Of a stretch of 64,000 nucleotides of DNA, positions 34,041-43,004 are shown one piece after another. Source of the DNA: Acidobacteriota bacterium (GTDB taxonomy: Bacteria > Acidobacteriota > Holophagae > Holophagales > Holophagaceae); contig JACPUT010000006.1 of the NCBI GenBank assembly GCA_016192145.1, positions 496,001-560,000 of the forward strand, given 5' to 3'. The notes beneath the pieces are model-generated. The model was not told the DNA's origin and ran no database searches. It worked only from the letters and a program-made list of their open reading frames with translations. Made by a program: the position numbers and the translations under genes. Position 1 is the first letter of the stretch. Each line of letters starts with the position of its first letter.

Positions 34041-35798
34041 GTGTCCCAGTCCGTTGAAACCGTTCGTGGTCCGTGGTGGTGGCAGCTCTTCAACCCCCAC
34101 CGGAAGACGCTCGCCTTGGGCTTCCTCGCCACGGTGGTGTGCTCCACGGCAGCTTCCTTCGTGCCCTATTTCTCGGGTCGGGCCGTGCACGCCCTGGAGC
34201 TGAGCCAGTGGCACGCCTCCCGCACGATGCTGGCCTGGATGTTGGTGGCCACGGCGGTGGCGGGTGTGGGCCGCTACCTGATGCGCAACACGCTCATCGG
34301 CCTCTCCCGGGAGATCGAGCGGGAACAGCGGGAATCCCTCTACGCGCTGCTGCTCGCCAAGCCCCACGCCTTCTACGATCGCCAACGGGTGGGCGACCTC
34401 ATGGCCCGCGTGGGCGACGACGTCAGCACCGTGCGCATGGCGACGGGCCCCGGCCTCATGAGCGTGCTCCAAACGGCGAGCATCCTGCCCGTGACGCTCG
34501 CGCTCATGATCCACACCTCTCCGCCCCTCACCGTGGCGGTGATGATCCCCTTCGCGTTCCTGGGCCTGGGCTTCTACGCCATCGGGCGGGCCTCCCATCG
34601 CGTGCAGCAGAAACTGCAGCTGGCCTTCAGCGCGCTCTCCACCTTCAGCCACGAAACGATCCAGGGCGAAAAGGTCGTGCAGGCCTTCGGTTTGGAGGAG
34701 GCCCGCATCGAGGCCTTCGCCCAATTGAGCCGCCGCCACGCCCGCCTCTCCATGCGCCAGACGGTGCTGTTCAGCGCCTATGGGCCCATGGCCATGTTCA
34801 TCACCGGCCTCGCGACGCTCATCCTCATCGCCTACGGCGGCACGCTGGTGAACCGGGGGGCGCTTTCCCTGGGGGATCTCATCGCCTTCAGCGGCTTCCT
34901 CGTGGCGCTGGCCTGGCCCGTGATGAGCCTCGGGTGGTCCGTGAACCTCTTCCAGCGCGGCCTTGCCGGTCAGAAGCGCATCGACGAGGTGATGAACGCG
35001 GGGGAGGCGGATCTCCCGGCTGCGGAGCCTGTGCAACTTCCCCCCACCCCCGCCGCGATCGCGTTGGAAGGGGGCGTGCACCGCTTTGATTCCAAGCGGG
35101 GGCTCGGTCCGCTGGAGCTGCGCCTGGCCCCCGGCGAGAGCCTGGGGGTGCTCGGCGGGATCGGGAGCGGCAAGAGCGTATTGCTGCAGATGCTCGCGGG
35201 GCTGCGGGAGGTGCAGGAAGGCCGTCTGCTCCTGGACGGCGAGGCCCTGGGCCCCGAAAGGCTCCGCATGCACTGGGCGGGCCTCGGGTGGGTGCCGCAG
35301 GAGGCCTTCCTCTTCAGCGAAACGCTCCGCGGCAACCTGGCCTTCGGAAGGCCGGGGGCCACGGATGGGGAACTCTGGGAAGTGGCCCGGGTGGCCTGCC
35401 TGGACGACCTCATCCGGCGCCTGCCCGAAGGCTTGGATACCGTGGTGGGCGAGCGGGGGGTGATCCTCTCCGGCGGGGAACGCCAGCGCACCGCGTTGGC
35501 GCGCGCCCTGCTGCGGAAGCCGCGTTTGTTGCTAATGGACGATGCCCTCTCCGCGGTGGACGCCGAGACGGAGAGCCGGATCCTGGAAAACCTGAGGGGA
35601 TTTCTGGGGCGCACCACCCTGGTGCTGGCCACTCACCGCGTCTTCGTGGCGGAACTGTGCGATCGCGTGCTCGTCCTGGAGGAGGGGCGGCCCATTCAGA
35701 TGGGCGCGCCTTCGGAACTGGCGATGCAAACCGGCACCTTCGCCAGGCTCAAGCGGCTGCAGAGCTTGGAGCGCGAGCTGGGAAGCGCCCGGGCCTGA
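34041..35798 (+). CDS. ABC half-exporter (type IV fold, MdlB/MsbA-like)
   Basis: A 585-residue protein with an N-terminal six-helix membrane domain (about 20-310) and a C-terminal ATPase domain. Walker A is GGIGSGKSVLLQML, the Q loop is VPQEAF, the signature is ILSGGERQRTALARAL and the switch His lies in LATHRV. Walker B is LLLMDDALSAVD, so the catalytic Glu is replaced by Asp. This is common in one half of heterodimeric exporters of the MdlAB/TmrAB type. No partner half-transporter is adjacent, so the partner is elsewhere or the protein is a homodimer with reduced activity. GTG 34041 has TGGAGG upstream. Substrate unknown. Confidence 0.88.
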   Translation: MSQSVETVRGPWWWQLFNPHRKTLALGFLATVVCSTAASFVPYFSGRAVHALELSQWHASRTMLAWMLVATAVAGVGRYLMRNTLIGLSREIEREQRESLYALLLAKPHAFYDRQRVGDLMARVGDDVSTVRMATGPGLMSVLQTASILPVTLALMIHTSPPLTVAVMIPFAFLGLGFYAIGRASHRVQQKLQLAFSALSTFSHETIQGEKVVQAFGLEEARIEAFAQLSRRHARLSMRQTVLFSAYGPMAMFITGLATLILIAYGGTLVNRGALSLGDLIAFSGFLVALAWPVMSLGWSVNLFQRGLAGQKRIDEVMNAGEADLPAAEPVQLPPTPAAIALEGGVHRFDSKRGLGPLELRLAPGESLGVLGGIGSGKSVLLQMLAGLREVQEGRLLLDGEALGPERLRMHWAGLGWVPQEAFLFSETLRGNLAFGRPGATDGELWEVARVACLDDLIRRLPEGLDTVVGERGVILSGGERQRTALARALLRKPRLLLMDDALSAVDAETESRILENLRGFLGRTTLVLATHRVFVAELCDRVLVLEEGRPIQMGAPSELAMQTGTFARLKRLQSLERELGSARA

Positions 35799-35806
35799 TC
35801 TGCCCC

Positions 35807-37408
35807 TCAGCTGCCTTCCCGGAAGGTCACCTTGTTGATCTCGGCGAAGGTGGTGAGGCCCAGGCGCACCTTCTCCAGGGCGCTCTCGCGCAGGCTCTGC
35901 ATGCCCGAGCGGCGGGCGGCGGCCTTGATCTCGCGCAGGCCGGCCTGCGCCGTCATGAGCTCGCGCACCTCGTCGTTCATGCCGAGGAACTCGATGATGG
36001 CCTGGCGGCCCCGGAAGCCCGTGCCGTGGCAATCCACGCAGCCGCCCTTCTCGAAGAAGGTGCCCTTGTCGGCCCAGGCGGCGTCCATGCCGTTGTCCTT
36101 GAGCTCCTGCGCCGTGGGCGTGTGGGGCTTCTTGCACTTGGTGCAGAGCACCTTCACGAGGCGCTGAGCCAGCACGCAGTTCAGGGCGGAGACGAAGTTG
36201 TGCACGGGCACGCCCATGTGCTCGAAGCGGCCCAGCACGTCGAAGACGTTGTTGGCGTGGACGGTGGTGAACACCAGGTGGCCCGTGAGGGCGGACTGGA
36301 TGGCGATGGCCGCCGTCTCGGGATCGCGGATCTCACCGACGAGGATCTTGTCGGGATCGTGGCGCAGGATGGAGCGGAGGCCCAGGGCGAAGGTGAGGCC
36401 CTTCTTCTCGTTTACGGGGATCTGGGTGACGCCTTCGAGCTGGTACTCGACGGGGTCCTCGATGGTGATGATCTTGTCCTCGGGGTTCCGGATCTCGCTG
36501 AGGATGGCGTAGAGGGTCGTCGTCTTGCCGGAGCCCGTGGGGCCCGTGACGAGGAACATGCCGTAGGGTTCCTTGGCGAAGCGGCGCAGGCGGGTGAGCT
36601 CGTGCTGGCTGAAGCCGAGGATCTCCAAGCTGAGGCTCTTGAACTCTTCGGCGAGGTTCTCCTTGTCCAGGATGCGGATGACCGCGTCCTCGCCGTGGAT
36701 GGTGGGCATGATGCTTACGCGGAAGTCGATAGCCCGGCCCCGCACCTTCAGCTTGAAGCGGCCGTCCTGCGGCTTGCGCTTCTCGGAGATGTCCAGCTCG
36801 CTCATGACCTTGATGCGGCTGATGATGGGCGAGGCGAAGCGGCGGTCGATGGGCTCGGCGGCGGGGTAGAGGCTGCCGTCGATGCGGTACTTGATCTGGA
36901 AGCCGCCGGATGTGCTCTCCAGGTGGATGTCGGAAGCGCGGCGCTGGAGGGCGTTGAAGAGGGTCGTGTCCACGAGGCGGATGATGGGCGCCTCGTCCTT
37001 GTCCGTGAGGCGCTCCAGATCCAGCACCTCGTCGTCCAGATCCTCCTCCCGGAGCACCTGCACCTTGAGGGCCTCGCCAGCTTCATCCAGCACCTTCTGG
37101 CCCGATTCGGATTTCTTGAGCACTTCTTGGATCTGGGCCGCGGGGGCGGCGCAGAAGCGCAGGGGGCGCTTGAGCTGGAGGCGAAGGAGATCCTGGGCGG
37201 GCACGTCCAGGGGGTCCGCCATGGCCAAAAGGAGTTTTCCATCCTCCTCGCGCACGGGGACGAAGTGGAGCCGCAACATGAGATCCAAGGGGATCGCTTG
37301 GAAAAGAGCGAAGTCAACGGCCTCCCGGGTGAGATCCAGGGCAGGGTACAGCTCCCGTGGGGGAGTGATGAGGGTGGACTCGCCGGGGGCGGGTATCTCG
37401 GGGGACAT
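35807..37408 (-). CDS. Second GspE/PilB-type secretion ATPase
   Basis: A 533-residue ATPase of the type II secretion/type IV pilus family. The N-terminal GspE_N-like domain contains FVPVREEDGKLLLAMADPLD. The motor has GPTGSGKTTTLYAIL, TIEDPVEYQLEG, KILVGEIRDPETAAIA and TTVHANN. A zinc motif CTKCKKPH pairs with CVDCHGTGFRG near residue 450. It is distinct from the PilB encoded at 15082-16914: the spacing is GspE-like and no second MshEN motif is obvious. No other Gsp genes are next to it, apart from a pseudopilin far away at 60.8 kb. It could serve type II secretion or a second pilus. Confidence 0.88.
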   Translation of the reverse strand: MSPEIPAPGESTLITPPRELYPALDLTREAVDFALFQAIPLDLMLRLHFVPVREEDGKLLLAMADPLDVPAQDLLRLQLKRPLRFCAAPAAQIQEVLKKSESGQKVLDEAGEALKVQVLREEDLDDEVLDLERLTDKDEAPIIRLVDTTLFNALQRRASDIHLESTSGGFQIKYRIDGSLYPAAEPIDRRFASPIISRIKVMSELDISEKRKPQDGRFKLKVRGRAIDFRVSIMPTIHGEDAVIRILDKENLAEEFKSLSLEILGFSQHELTRLRRFAKEPYGMFLVTGPTGSGKTTTLYAILSEIRNPEDKIITIEDPVEYQLEGVTQIPVNEKKGLTFALGLRSILRHDPDKILVGEIRDPETAAIAIQSALTGHLVFTTVHANNVFDVLGRFEHMGVPVHNFVSALNCVLAQRLVKVLCTKCKKPHTPTAQELKDNGMDAAWADKGTFFEKGGCVDCHGTGFRGRQAIIEFLGMNDEVRELMTAQAGLREIKAAARRSGMQSLRESALEKVRLGLTTFAEINKVTFREGS

Positions 37409-37500
37409 GGCTTGATCCTAATCGATTGGAGGGCAGGTGAGGGGAAGGTTGGTCGGAATTGGACAGGCCGAATCCCGCGGGCCAAGGCCGGGATCAGGCG

Positions 37501-37530
37501 TTGACCGCGCTGTGACCGGGGTCGCAGAAT
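37501..37530 (+). promoter_or_regulatory. Candidate promoter of the nuo operon
   Basis: TTGACC (37501-37506) and CAGAAT (37525-37530) are separated by 18 nt, about 25 nt before the nuoA start codon. Found by inspection only. Confidence 0.4.
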
Positions 37531-37553
37531 GAAAGGTCGTTCCCGGAGGACCC

Positions 37554-37907
37554 ATGCAAGGGTATGCCCCGATTCTGCTTCTGGTTCTCGTGGCCATCGC
37601 CATGCCGGTGATCGTGTGGACGCTTTCGCGCCTGGTTCGCCCCAACGTGCCGAACGCCAACAAGTACATGGTCTACGAGTGCGGCATCACCCCCACCACC
37701 GATGCCCGCGAGAAGTTTTCCGTCCGCTACTACCTCATCGCCGTGATGTTCCTCGTCTTCGACGTGGAAACCGTCTTCCTCTACCCCTGGGCGGTGCAGT
37801 TCAAGGAGCTGGCGCTCTTCGGCCTGGTCGAGATGGGTATCTTCCTTTTCCTTCTGCTCTTCGGATACGGCTACATCTGGTCCAAGGGCGCCCTCACCTG
37901 GGAGTAG
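37554..37907 (+). CDS. nuoA: Complex I subunit NuoA
   Basis: A 117-residue membrane subunit of the proton-pumping quinone reductase. Three transmembrane helices are seen. The conserved loop [24 protein letters not shown] and the following [16 protein letters not shown] are hallmarks of NuoA/ND3. GGAGG precedes the ATG. It is the first gene of a same-strand run nuoA-B-C-D-H-I-J-K-L-M-N with gaps of usually under 20 nt. Confidence 0.95.
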   Translation: MQGYAPILLLVLVAIAMPVIVWTLSRLVRPNVPNANKYMVYECGITPTTDAREKFSVRYYLIAVMFLVFDVETVFLYPWAVQFKELALFGLVEMGIFLFLLLFGYGYIWSKGALTWE

Positions 37908-37911
37908 TGCG

Positions 37912-38424
37912 ATGAGCGTCATGAACCAACCCAACGCCCTGGAGCACATCCTCATCACCACCAAGGTGGAGAAGGTCGTGAACTGGGCCCGCGCCTCGTC
38001 GGTGTGGCCCATGACCTTCGGCCTGGCCTGCTGCGCCATCGAGATGATGGCCGCCGGCGCCTCCAAGTTCGACTTCGACCGCTTCGGCGCTGGCATCTTC
38101 CGCGCCACGCCCCGCCAGAGCGATCTGATGATCGTGGCCGGCACCGTCACCTACAAGATGGCGCCCGTGATCAAGAAGCTCTACGACCAGATGCCCGAGC
38201 CCAAGTGGGTCATCGCCATGGGCAGCTGCGCCACCGCCGGCGGCCCCTTCGACAGCTATCACACCATCCAGGGCGTGGACAAAGTCGTCCCCGTCGATGT
38301 CTACATCCCCGGCTGCCCGCCCCGGCCCGAGTCGCTGATCTACGGCTTCCTCAAGCTGCAGGACAAGATCATGACCAGCTCCATGGCGGACAAGTACGGG
38401 GAGATCTTTGAGGCGGTGGGCTAA
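37912..38424 (+). CDS. nuoB: Complex I subunit NuoB
   Basis: A 170-residue peripheral-arm subunit holding cluster N2, the last iron-sulfur centre before quinone. The cysteines are seen in [10 protein letters not shown] (adjacent pair), GSCATAGG and [10 protein letters not shown], the complete N2 ligand set. [20 protein letters not shown] is also conserved. It starts 4 nt after nuoA and ends 2 nt before nuoC. Confidence 0.96.
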   Translation: MSVMNQPNALEHILITTKVEKVVNWARASSVWPMTFGLACCAIEMMAAGASKFDFDRFGAGIFRATPRQSDLMIVAGTVTYKMAPVIKKLYDQMPEPKWVIAMGSCATAGGPFDSYHTIQGVDKVVPVDVYIPGCPPRPESLIYGFLKLQDKIMTSSMADKYGEIFEAVG

Positions 38425-38426
38425 CC

Positions 38427-39938
38427 ATGGCGATCACCAAGGTCTGGATCGAAGAAGGTTGCATCGTCTGCAACGCCTGCGAGGCCGAGTGCCCGGACGT
38501 CTTCCACGTCACCGAGGACAGCTGCCACATCAGGGGTGAGGCCCGCGTCGATGGCGTGGAGAACGAGAACAAGGGCAAGTCCCCCCTCAAGGACGAGCTG
38601 CAGCGCAAGCTGGAGGACGCCATCGTGGCTGCCGCCGCCGGCTGCCCCGTGAGCGTCATCGTCTACGAGCAGGTGGCCAACGCCGCCGAAGCCGCGCCTG
38701 CTGCTCCCGCCCCCGTGGCAGAAGCTCCCAAGGCCCCCGAGCCCGTGGTCGCCGCTCCCGTCGTGGAAGCGCCCAAGGCCGAGGCTCCCAAGGCCGTGGC
38801 CGTGGACGCCCCCCGCATCACCAAGGTGTGGATCGAGGACGGCTGCATCGTCTGCAACGCCTGTGAGGCCGAGTGCCCCGATATCTTCCACGTCACCGCG
38901 GATAGCTGCCACATCAAGGCGGATTCCCGCGTGGATGGCAAGGAGGACGAGAACCGCGCCGCCAAGGCCCTGCTGAAGGGCGATCTGGGCCTGGAGCAGT
39001 TCAGCAAGATCGTGGCTGCCGCCGCGGGCTGCCCCGTGAACGTCATCAAGTACGACGGCACCGCCGCCGCCGTGTCCGCCGCCCCGGCGCCCGCCGCGGA
39101 AGTGCCCGCCGGCCCCACCTCCTGGGATATCCGCACCGCCCCCAACCGGCAGGTGACGGCTCCCAAGACGGCCCCCGTGCCCAGCTTCAAGACCTACCAG
39201 CTCGAAGTCGCCGAACAGTTCAAGGCGGACGAGGCCAAGTGGCAGAAGACCCAGGCCGACTACGAAGTCGCGAAGCAGAAGGCCGCGGCCGAGGGCAAGG
39301 ATGCCCCCAAGCCCCCCGTCCGCCCCGCGCCCAAGAAGGACGAGAACGATATGAAGACGCCCTTCCCCCAGGAGGCGAAGGATGCGGATCTGCTCCTCCT
39401 CGCCGAGCGCCTGGGCGACAAGGTGGAGGAAGTGTTCGAGCAGGCCGGCGAGCTCGTCTGCCAGGTGAAGAAGGAAGCGGTGATCGAGGTCCTGCGCCTC
39501 TGCCAGGACGATCCGCACCTCAAGTACGAGATGCTCACGGACGAGACGGCCACCCACTACCCCGTGGGCAAGGACTTCCAGTTCAGCGTGGTCTACCACC
39601 TGACGAGCCTCAGCCGCCGCAAGCGCCTGCGCATCCGCATCCTGATCCCCGAGGGCTTCGAGCCCGAGAGCGCCTGCGCCCTCTACCCCTCGGCCAACTG
39701 GATGGAGCGCGAGATCTTCGACATGCTCGGGATCCGTTTCCAGGACCACCCCGGCCTCACGCGCATCCTCTGCCCTGAGGGCTGGGAGGGCTACCCCTTG
39801 CGCAAGGAGTACCCCACCCTCGGCTGGGGCCAGCGCGACATCGACTTCCGCGAGGACCGCTCCGGCATGCTGAACCGCATCGCCATGGAGAAGGCCGGCA
39901 ACCTCGGGATCAACCTTTCCATCCCCAAGGCTGACTGA
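38427..39938 (+). CDS. nuoC: Tandem ferredoxin-NuoC fusion subunit of complex I
   Basis: A 503-residue protein in the nuoC position. Residues about 1-85 and 130-215 are two nearly identical ferredoxin domains. Each has a CIVCNACEAECPD cluster motif (Cys 12, 15, 18, 22 and Cys 140, 143, 146, 150) and a distal GCPV cysteine (about 73 and 200), the pattern of single [4Fe-4S] ferredoxins. Ala/Pro-rich linkers follow each. The C-terminal about 200 residues are the 30-kDa NuoC domain: ATHYPVGKDFQFSVVYHLTS, NWMEREIFDMLGIRFQDHP and LRKEYP. Ordinary NuoC is about 200 residues and has no ferredoxin. Since nuoEFG are absent from the operon, these domains may receive electrons for the complex. That role is an inference. 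Confidence 0.9.
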   Translation: MAITKVWIEEGCIVCNACEAECPDVFHVTEDSCHIRGEARVDGVENENKGKSPLKDELQRKLEDAIVAAAAGCPVSVIVYEQVANAAEAAPAAPAPVAEAPKAPEPVVAAPVVEAPKAEAPKAVAVDAPRITKVWIEDGCIVCNACEAECPDIFHVTADSCHIKADSRVDGKEDENRAAKALLKGDLGLEQFSKIVAAAAGCPVNVIKYDGTAAAVSAAPAPAAEVPAGPTSWDIRTAPNRQVTAPKTAPVPSFKTYQLEVAEQFKADEAKWQKTQADYEVAKQKAAAEGKDAPKPPVRPAPKKDENDMKTPFPQEAKDADLLLLAERLGDKVEEVFEQAGELVCQVKKEAVIEVLRLCQDDPHLKYEMLTDETATHYPVGKDFQFSVVYHLTSLSRRKRLRIRILIPEGFEPESACALYPSANWMEREIFDMLGIRFQDHPGLTRILCPEGWEGYPLRKEYPTLGWGQRDIDFREDRSGMLNRIAMEKAGNLGINLSIPKAD

Positions 39939-40207
39939 GGGTCTGTATGGAAATGAATCTGACAATTGCGAGGGGTGCCGGCCAAGCCAGGCTAGGAGGC
40001 CGACCGGCGGCGTGCTGGTTGCACGCGGAGGGAGGGCGACGACGCATGGCGACAGCCGCCACCCCTCGCCCTTCGGGTTGGTGGCTCTCCGCGCCCCCAG
40101 CTGTGTCAGCCGCCTTGTACGTAGAACCACTGCGCCCTACGGCGCCTTCCTTGCTGGGGTGCGCGGATAGCCGCCAACAATTGTCAGATTCATTTCCATA
40201 CAGACCC
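39939..40207. repeat. 269-bp element with perfect 30-bp terminal inverted repeats (MITE-like)
   Basis: The ends 39939-39968 (GGGTCTGTATGG start) and 40178-40207 are exact reverse complements over 30 nt. Inside lie two further hairpin arms: GCGAGGGGTG (39968-39977) with CACCCCTCGC (40060-40069), and a 24-25 nt imperfect pair (40078-40101 with 40153-40177). A small stem GCGTGC/GCACGC lies near 40010-40026. The whole can fold as an outer stem with two branches. It has no credible coding frame and no clear target-site duplication. It begins at the base after the nuoC stop and ends 13 bp before the nuoD start, leaving the nuoD ribosome binding site intact. Confidence 0.85.
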
Positions 40208-40220
40208 TGCGGAGTCCCCG

Positions 40221-41321
40221 GTGTTTAAAAACGAGGAAATGGAAATCAACCTGGGGCCGCAGCATCCGTCCACCCACGGCGTGCTCCGCGTGAAGCTCAG
40301 GCTCGATGGCGAGACGGTCACCCACTGCGAGCCCATCATCGGGTACCTGCACCGGGGCGTGGAGAAGATCTGCGAAGACAAGACCTTCTTCCAGGGCCAG
40401 GTGTGGACCGACCGCATGGATTACGTGGCGGCCATCAGCAACAACCTGGGCTGGGCCGAGAGCATCGAGAAGCTCTTCGGCATCGAGGTGCCCCGCCGCG
40501 CCCGCTACATCCGCACCATGCTCACGGAGCTGAACCGCATCAGCAGCCACCTCCTGTGGCTGGGCACCCACGCGCTGGACATCGGCGCCATGACGGTCTT
40601 CCTCTACGCCTTCCGCGAACGTGAACAGATCCTCGATCTCTTCGAGGCCTTCTGCGGCGCCCGCCTCACCACCACCGCCTTCCGCATCGGCGGCCTGCGC
40701 GAGGATCTGCCTCCCGGCTTCCTCAAGCAGGCCCAGGCCTTCCAGGATCGTTTCCTGGCCTGCGTGGACGAGTACGAGACGCTCCTCACGGAGAACCGCA
40801 TCTGGAAAAAGCGCACCGTCGGCGTGGCCCCCATCTCCGCCGAGGATTGCATCGCCTACGGCGTGACGGGCCCCGTGCTCCGCGCCGCCGGCGTGGCCTT
40901 CGACATCCGCAAGGCCTTCCCCTACGCGGCCTACGACGAGATGGAATTCGACGTGCCCACCGCCACCGCGGCCGACACCTACGCCCGGTACCAGGTGCGC
41001 GTGGAGGAGATGCGCCAGAGCCACCGCATCGTGCAGCAGTGCATCGACAAGCTCCCCGAAGGCCCCGTGATGGCCAAGCTTCCCAAGGTCCTGAAGTCCG
41101 AGGTGGGCGAGGTCTACCACGCCATCGAGGCCCCCAAGGGCGAGTTGGGCTACTACCTCGTGGGGGAGAAGGGCTCGGGCAATCCGTACCGCTTCCACGT
41201 CCGGGCACCGTCGTTCGTGAACCTGCAGGCCCTGCCCAAGATGACCGAGGGCAAGCTCCTCGCGGACGTGATCGCCGCCATCGGCACGCTCGATGTCGTA
41301 CTCGGCGAAGTTGATCGCTAA
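40221..41321 (+). CDS. nuoD: Complex I subunit NuoD
   Basis: A 366-residue 49-kDa-type subunit forming the quinone site with Nuo[21 protein letters not shown] near the N-terminus contains the quinone-binding His. [21 protein letters not shown] and the C-terminal [10 protein letters not shown], with the conserved Asp-Arg end, are all present. GTG 40221 is the likely start, with GCGGAG 6 nt upstream. It is separated from nuoC by the inverted-repeat element, so continuous transcription must pass through that structure. Confidence 0.95.
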   Translation: MFKNEEMEINLGPQHPSTHGVLRVKLRLDGETVTHCEPIIGYLHRGVEKICEDKTFFQGQVWTDRMDYVAAISNNLGWAESIEKLFGIEVPRRARYIRTMLTELNRISSHLLWLGTHALDIGAMTVFLYAFREREQILDLFEAFCGARLTTTAFRIGGLREDLPPGFLKQAQAFQDRFLACVDEYETLLTENRIWKKRTVGVAPISAEDCIAYGVTGPVLRAAGVAFDIRKAFPYAAYDEMEFDVPTATAADTYARYQVRVEEMRQSHRIVQQCIDKLPEGPVMAKLPKVLKSEVGEVYHAIEAPKGELGYYLVGEKGSGNPYRFHVRAPSFVNLQALPKMTEGKLLADVIAAIGTLDVVLGEVDR

Positions 41322-41330
41322 GGATCGAAC

Positions 41331-42497
41331 ATGCCAATGACCCTGACCCAAACCGTCGTAATGGCCCTGATCCAGATCGTGGTCCTCCTGGCCGTGATCA
41401 TGGCCGTCGTGCCCATCATCACCTTCGCCGAGCGCAAGGTGATCGGCTATGTCCAGGTGCGCCTGGGTGCCACCCGCATCGCCGGCGGCCATGTGGGCAT
41501 CACGGGCCCCATCAACCGGGCCATGTGGGCCCTGGGCAGGGTGCCCGTGTTCTCCATCCTCCGCGGCCTTCCCATCTTCATGGCCGACGGCCTGAAGCTG
41601 CTGACCAAGGAGGACGTGATCCCGGAGAAGGCCGACAAGCTCGTCTTCATCCTGGCGCCCGCCATCTGCATGGTGCCCGCCTTCGCGGTGTTCGCCGCCA
41701 TCACCTTCTTCCCCGGCGCTGAAGGCCTCTTCACCTTCCCCGCGTCCTTCCCCATCGTGGGTGGCCTGAAGTTCATGGGCTTCCTCACGGACATCAACGT
41801 GGGCCTGCTCTACATCCTCGGCGTGGCCTCCGTGGGTGTGTACGGGATCGTGTTGGGTGGGTGGGCTTCCAACTCCAAGTACCCCCTCCTGGGCGGCCTC
41901 CGCAGCGCGGCCCAGATCGTGAGCTACGAAGTGCCCCTCAGCATGAGCCTCCTGGTGCCCGTGCTCCTCGTGGGCAGCCTCTCCTTCCGGGAGCTCAGCG
42001 TGAAGCTGGCCACCGAGATGCCCCTGGTGGCCGCCGTGCCCCTCTTCCTGGGTTTCTTCTTCTACCTCACCTGCGGCTTCGCGGAGACCAACCGCGTGCC
42101 CTTCGACCTGGCGGAAGCGGAAACCGAGTTGGTGAGCGGCTTCCACACCGAGTACACGGGCATGAAGATGGGATTCTTCTTCCTGGCCGAGTACGCCAAC
42201 ATGATCGTGGTTAGCGCCATCGCCGCCGCGTTCTTCCTGGGCGGGCACTACCTCCTGCCCTTCGGCCTCCAGAGCCAGCTGATCCACGCCCTGGGGGCGG
42301 GCCACGCCCTCAACCAGCCGAGCATCCTCTTCTTCGTCGGCAAGGTGGGTTTCCTGCTCTTCGTGTTCCTGTGGATCCGCGCCACGCTTCCCCGCTACCG
42401 GTACGACCAGCTCATGCACGTGGGCTGGAAGTTCCTGATCCCCGTGACCCTGGTGAACCTGTTCATCGCGGCCGCGATCAAGTTCGTGTGGATGTGA
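41331..42497 (+). CDS. nuoH: Complex I subunit NuoH
   Basis: A 388-residue membrane subunit at the junction of the arms. It shows FAERKVIGYVQVRLGATR, the acidic quinone-channel loop TCGFAETNRVPFDLAEAETELVSGFHTEYTG written across residues about 245-275, and a C-terminal LPRYRYDQLMHVGWKFLIP. About eight to nine transmembrane helices. It starts 9 nt after nuoD. Confidence 0.95.
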   Translation: MPMTLTQTVVMALIQIVVLLAVIMAVVPIITFAERKVIGYVQVRLGATRIAGGHVGITGPINRAMWALGRVPVFSILRGLPIFMADGLKLLTKEDVIPEKADKLVFILAPAICMVPAFAVFAAITFFPGAEGLFTFPASFPIVGGLKFMGFLTDINVGLLYILGVASVGVYGIVLGGWASNSKYPLLGGLRSAAQIVSYEVPLSMSLLVPVLLVGSLSFRELSVKLATEMPLVAAVPLFLGFFFYLTCGFAETNRVPFDLAEAETELVSGFHTEYTGMKMGFFFLAEYANMIVVSAIAAAFFLGGHYLLPFGLQSQLIHALGAGHALNQPSILFFVGKVGFLLFVFLWIRATLPRYRYDQLMHVGWKFLIPVTLVNLFIAAAIKFVWM

Positions 42498-42504
42498 GGT
42501 CGCG

Positions 42505-42999
42505 ATGAACTGGCTCAAGGCATTCAACCCATCTGACATCGCCGGGGGCATGAAGCTCACCGGCAAGCGGTTCAGGCAGGTGCTCTTCACCGCCAATCGC
42601 CGCAAGGTGCCCATGCACTTCGTGGCGGAATACCCGGAAGTGAAGGTCAAGCTGGCCCCCCGGTACCGCGGTCGGCTGACGATGATCAAGGACGAGCAGG
42701 GCGAGATCAAGTGCGTCTGCTGCCTCGCCTGCGAGAAGATCTGCCCCACGCAGGTCATCACGATCATCAAGGGCAAGAAGGAGGGGCGCAAGATGCCCTT
42801 CCCCACGCGCTACGACTTCGAGATGGAACGCTGCATCTTCTGCGAGTTCTGCGTGGAGAGCTGCGGTTTCGACTCCATCATCCTGAACCACCAGTTCGAG
42901 CTGGCCACCTACAACCGGGAGGACTTCAGTCTCGGCATGGAGGGCTCGGAAAACATGTTCGAGAACTCCGCCGTCGGCAAGTTCTCCGTGGCGGAGTGA
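42505..42999 (+). CDS. nuoI: Complex I subunit NuoI
   Basis: A 164-residue subunit with clusters N6a and N6b. Two ferredoxin motifs are seen, CVCCLACEKICPTQVI and CIFCEFCVESCGFDSI. The second has Gly where the usual CP proline stands, a minor deviation. PRYRGRLTMIKDEQGEIKC is the conserved lead-in. With NuoEFG missing here, this would be the first standard iron-sulfur carrier after the ferredoxin domains fused to NuoC. Confidence 0.95.
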   Translation: MNWLKAFNPSDIAGGMKLTGKRFRQVLFTANRRKVPMHFVAEYPEVKVKLAPRYRGRLTMIKDEQGEIKCVCCLACEKICPTQVITIIKGKKEGRKMPFPTRYDFEMERCIFCEFCVESCGFDSIILNHQFELATYNREDFSLGMEGSENMFENSAVGKFSVAE

Positions 43000-43004
43000 G
43001 GAAC

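Noticed and set aside
39939-40207. Insertion sequence with its own transposase between nuoC and nuoD
   Set aside because: The 209-bp interior has no frame that could encode a transposase. It is at most a non-autonomous element.
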